From: an uncultured Alphaproteobacteria bacterium
GTDB taxonomy: Bacteria; Pseudomonadota; Alphaproteobacteria; RF32; CAG-239
NCBI GenBank assembly: GCA_944391425.1
Contig: CALXTO010000008.1
Span: forward strand, 1 to 53,664
DNA: 53,664 nucleotides
Direction of reading: 5' to 3'
This document shows positions 53,577 to 53,664 of this stretch, piece after piece (position 1 is the stretch's first letter; each line of letters starts with the position of its first letter). The position numbers and the translations under genes are program-made. The notes under the pieces are model-generated. The model worked only from the letters and a program-made list of their open reading frames with translations. It did no database searches and had not been told where the DNA came from.

Positions 53577-53600
53577 AGCCCCTCTTATGAGGGGCTTTTT
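53577..53600 (+). terminator. typA terminator
   Basis: AGCCCCTC, TTAT loop, GAGGGGCT and a T tract, six bases after the typA stop. Confidence 0.87.
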
Positions 53601-53664
53601 TCTATCCCTTTTAATCCATTATATATCAACGATTTGCCGGGATTTTCTGTGGAAAAGTTTTCTC
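53601..53664. repeat. Second copy of the flagellin-upstream sequence, cut by the window end
   Basis: Begins right after the typA terminator and matches 22601-22665 to the last base of the window. If the copy is complete, a second gene like the flagellin at 22729 would begin about 60-70 bases beyond the end. Confidence 0.75.

Overview
The window reads as chromosome of a flagellated, LPS-bearing alphaproteobacterium of the Rhodospirillales type with anaerobic or microaerobic habits. This rests on the kdsD-lptCAB-rpoN-hpf-ptsN order, an alphaproteobacterial DUF1150 protein, a Rhodospirillales-style flagellin, a three-subunit transhydrogenase (pntAA/pntAB/pntB), HydF for [FeFe]-hydrogenase maturation, and a fused FeoA-FeoB iron(II) transporter. 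A gut or other anoxic habitat is inference only.

Layout. 1-5.9 kb: LPS and nitrogen-PTS operon (kdsD, lptC, lptA, lptB, rpoN, hpf, ptsN). 5.9-13.3 kb: DUF1150 protein, an orphan histidine kinase, infA, galU and a giant AsmA protein. 13.4-22.5 kb: nucleoside catabolism in two blocks (cdd-punA-deoC-deoA forward; deoB-pgeF-djlA-amidase reverse), with tolB and ruvX between them. 22.6-24.4 kb: a flagellin whose central domain is a DUF1566/C-type-lectin-like module resembling a diversity-generating-retroelement (DGR) target. 24.4-28.3 kb: a split ChrA pair and pntAA-pntAB-pntB. 28.3-33.8 kb: hydF, a short DXS-like enzyme and feoAB. 33.8-39.1 kb: a tightly packed six-gene operon (Tat-signal aldo/keto reductase, exported flavodoxin, NapH-NapG-like fusion, tatA, tatC, metallophosphoesterase). 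39.1-43.8 kb: tRNA-Ser(CGA) and tRNA-Gly(GCC) with tRNA-end fragments and repeats, plus an ASCH protein, kdsB, a histidine phosphatase and a ROK kinase. 43.8-50 kb: TM2 protein, groEL/groES, voltage-gated-type cation channel, prepilin peptidase and htpG. 50-53.7 kb: ferredoxin, adenosine kinase-like kinase and typA preceded by a tandem structured leader.

How the genes work together. The deo/cdd/punA/deoB set with PgeF converts nucleosides to bases and deoxyribose or ribose phosphates, and cleaves deoxyribose-5-P to acetaldehyde and glyceraldehyde-3-P. The 33.8-39.1 kb operon looks like an exported redox chain: a NapHG-like quinol dehydrogenase could pass electrons across the inner membrane to an exported Fe-S aldo/keto reductase and an exported flavodoxin, with TatA/TatC supplied from the same operon. 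Its promoter and the promoter of the DXS-like gene both have a TTGACT box, a 19-bp spacer holding a dyad, and a -10 box. That is the MerR-family activated promoter form, so one regulator, not encoded here, may control both.

The most unusual signals are the flagellin with a DGR-like variable region; a 64-bp sequence shared between the flagellin upstream region and the last bases of the window; the exported redox operon with its paired MerR-type promoters; the two-copy covarying RNA-like element before typA; and the tRNA-end repeats. No CRISPR array, transposase or reverse transcriptase was seen.
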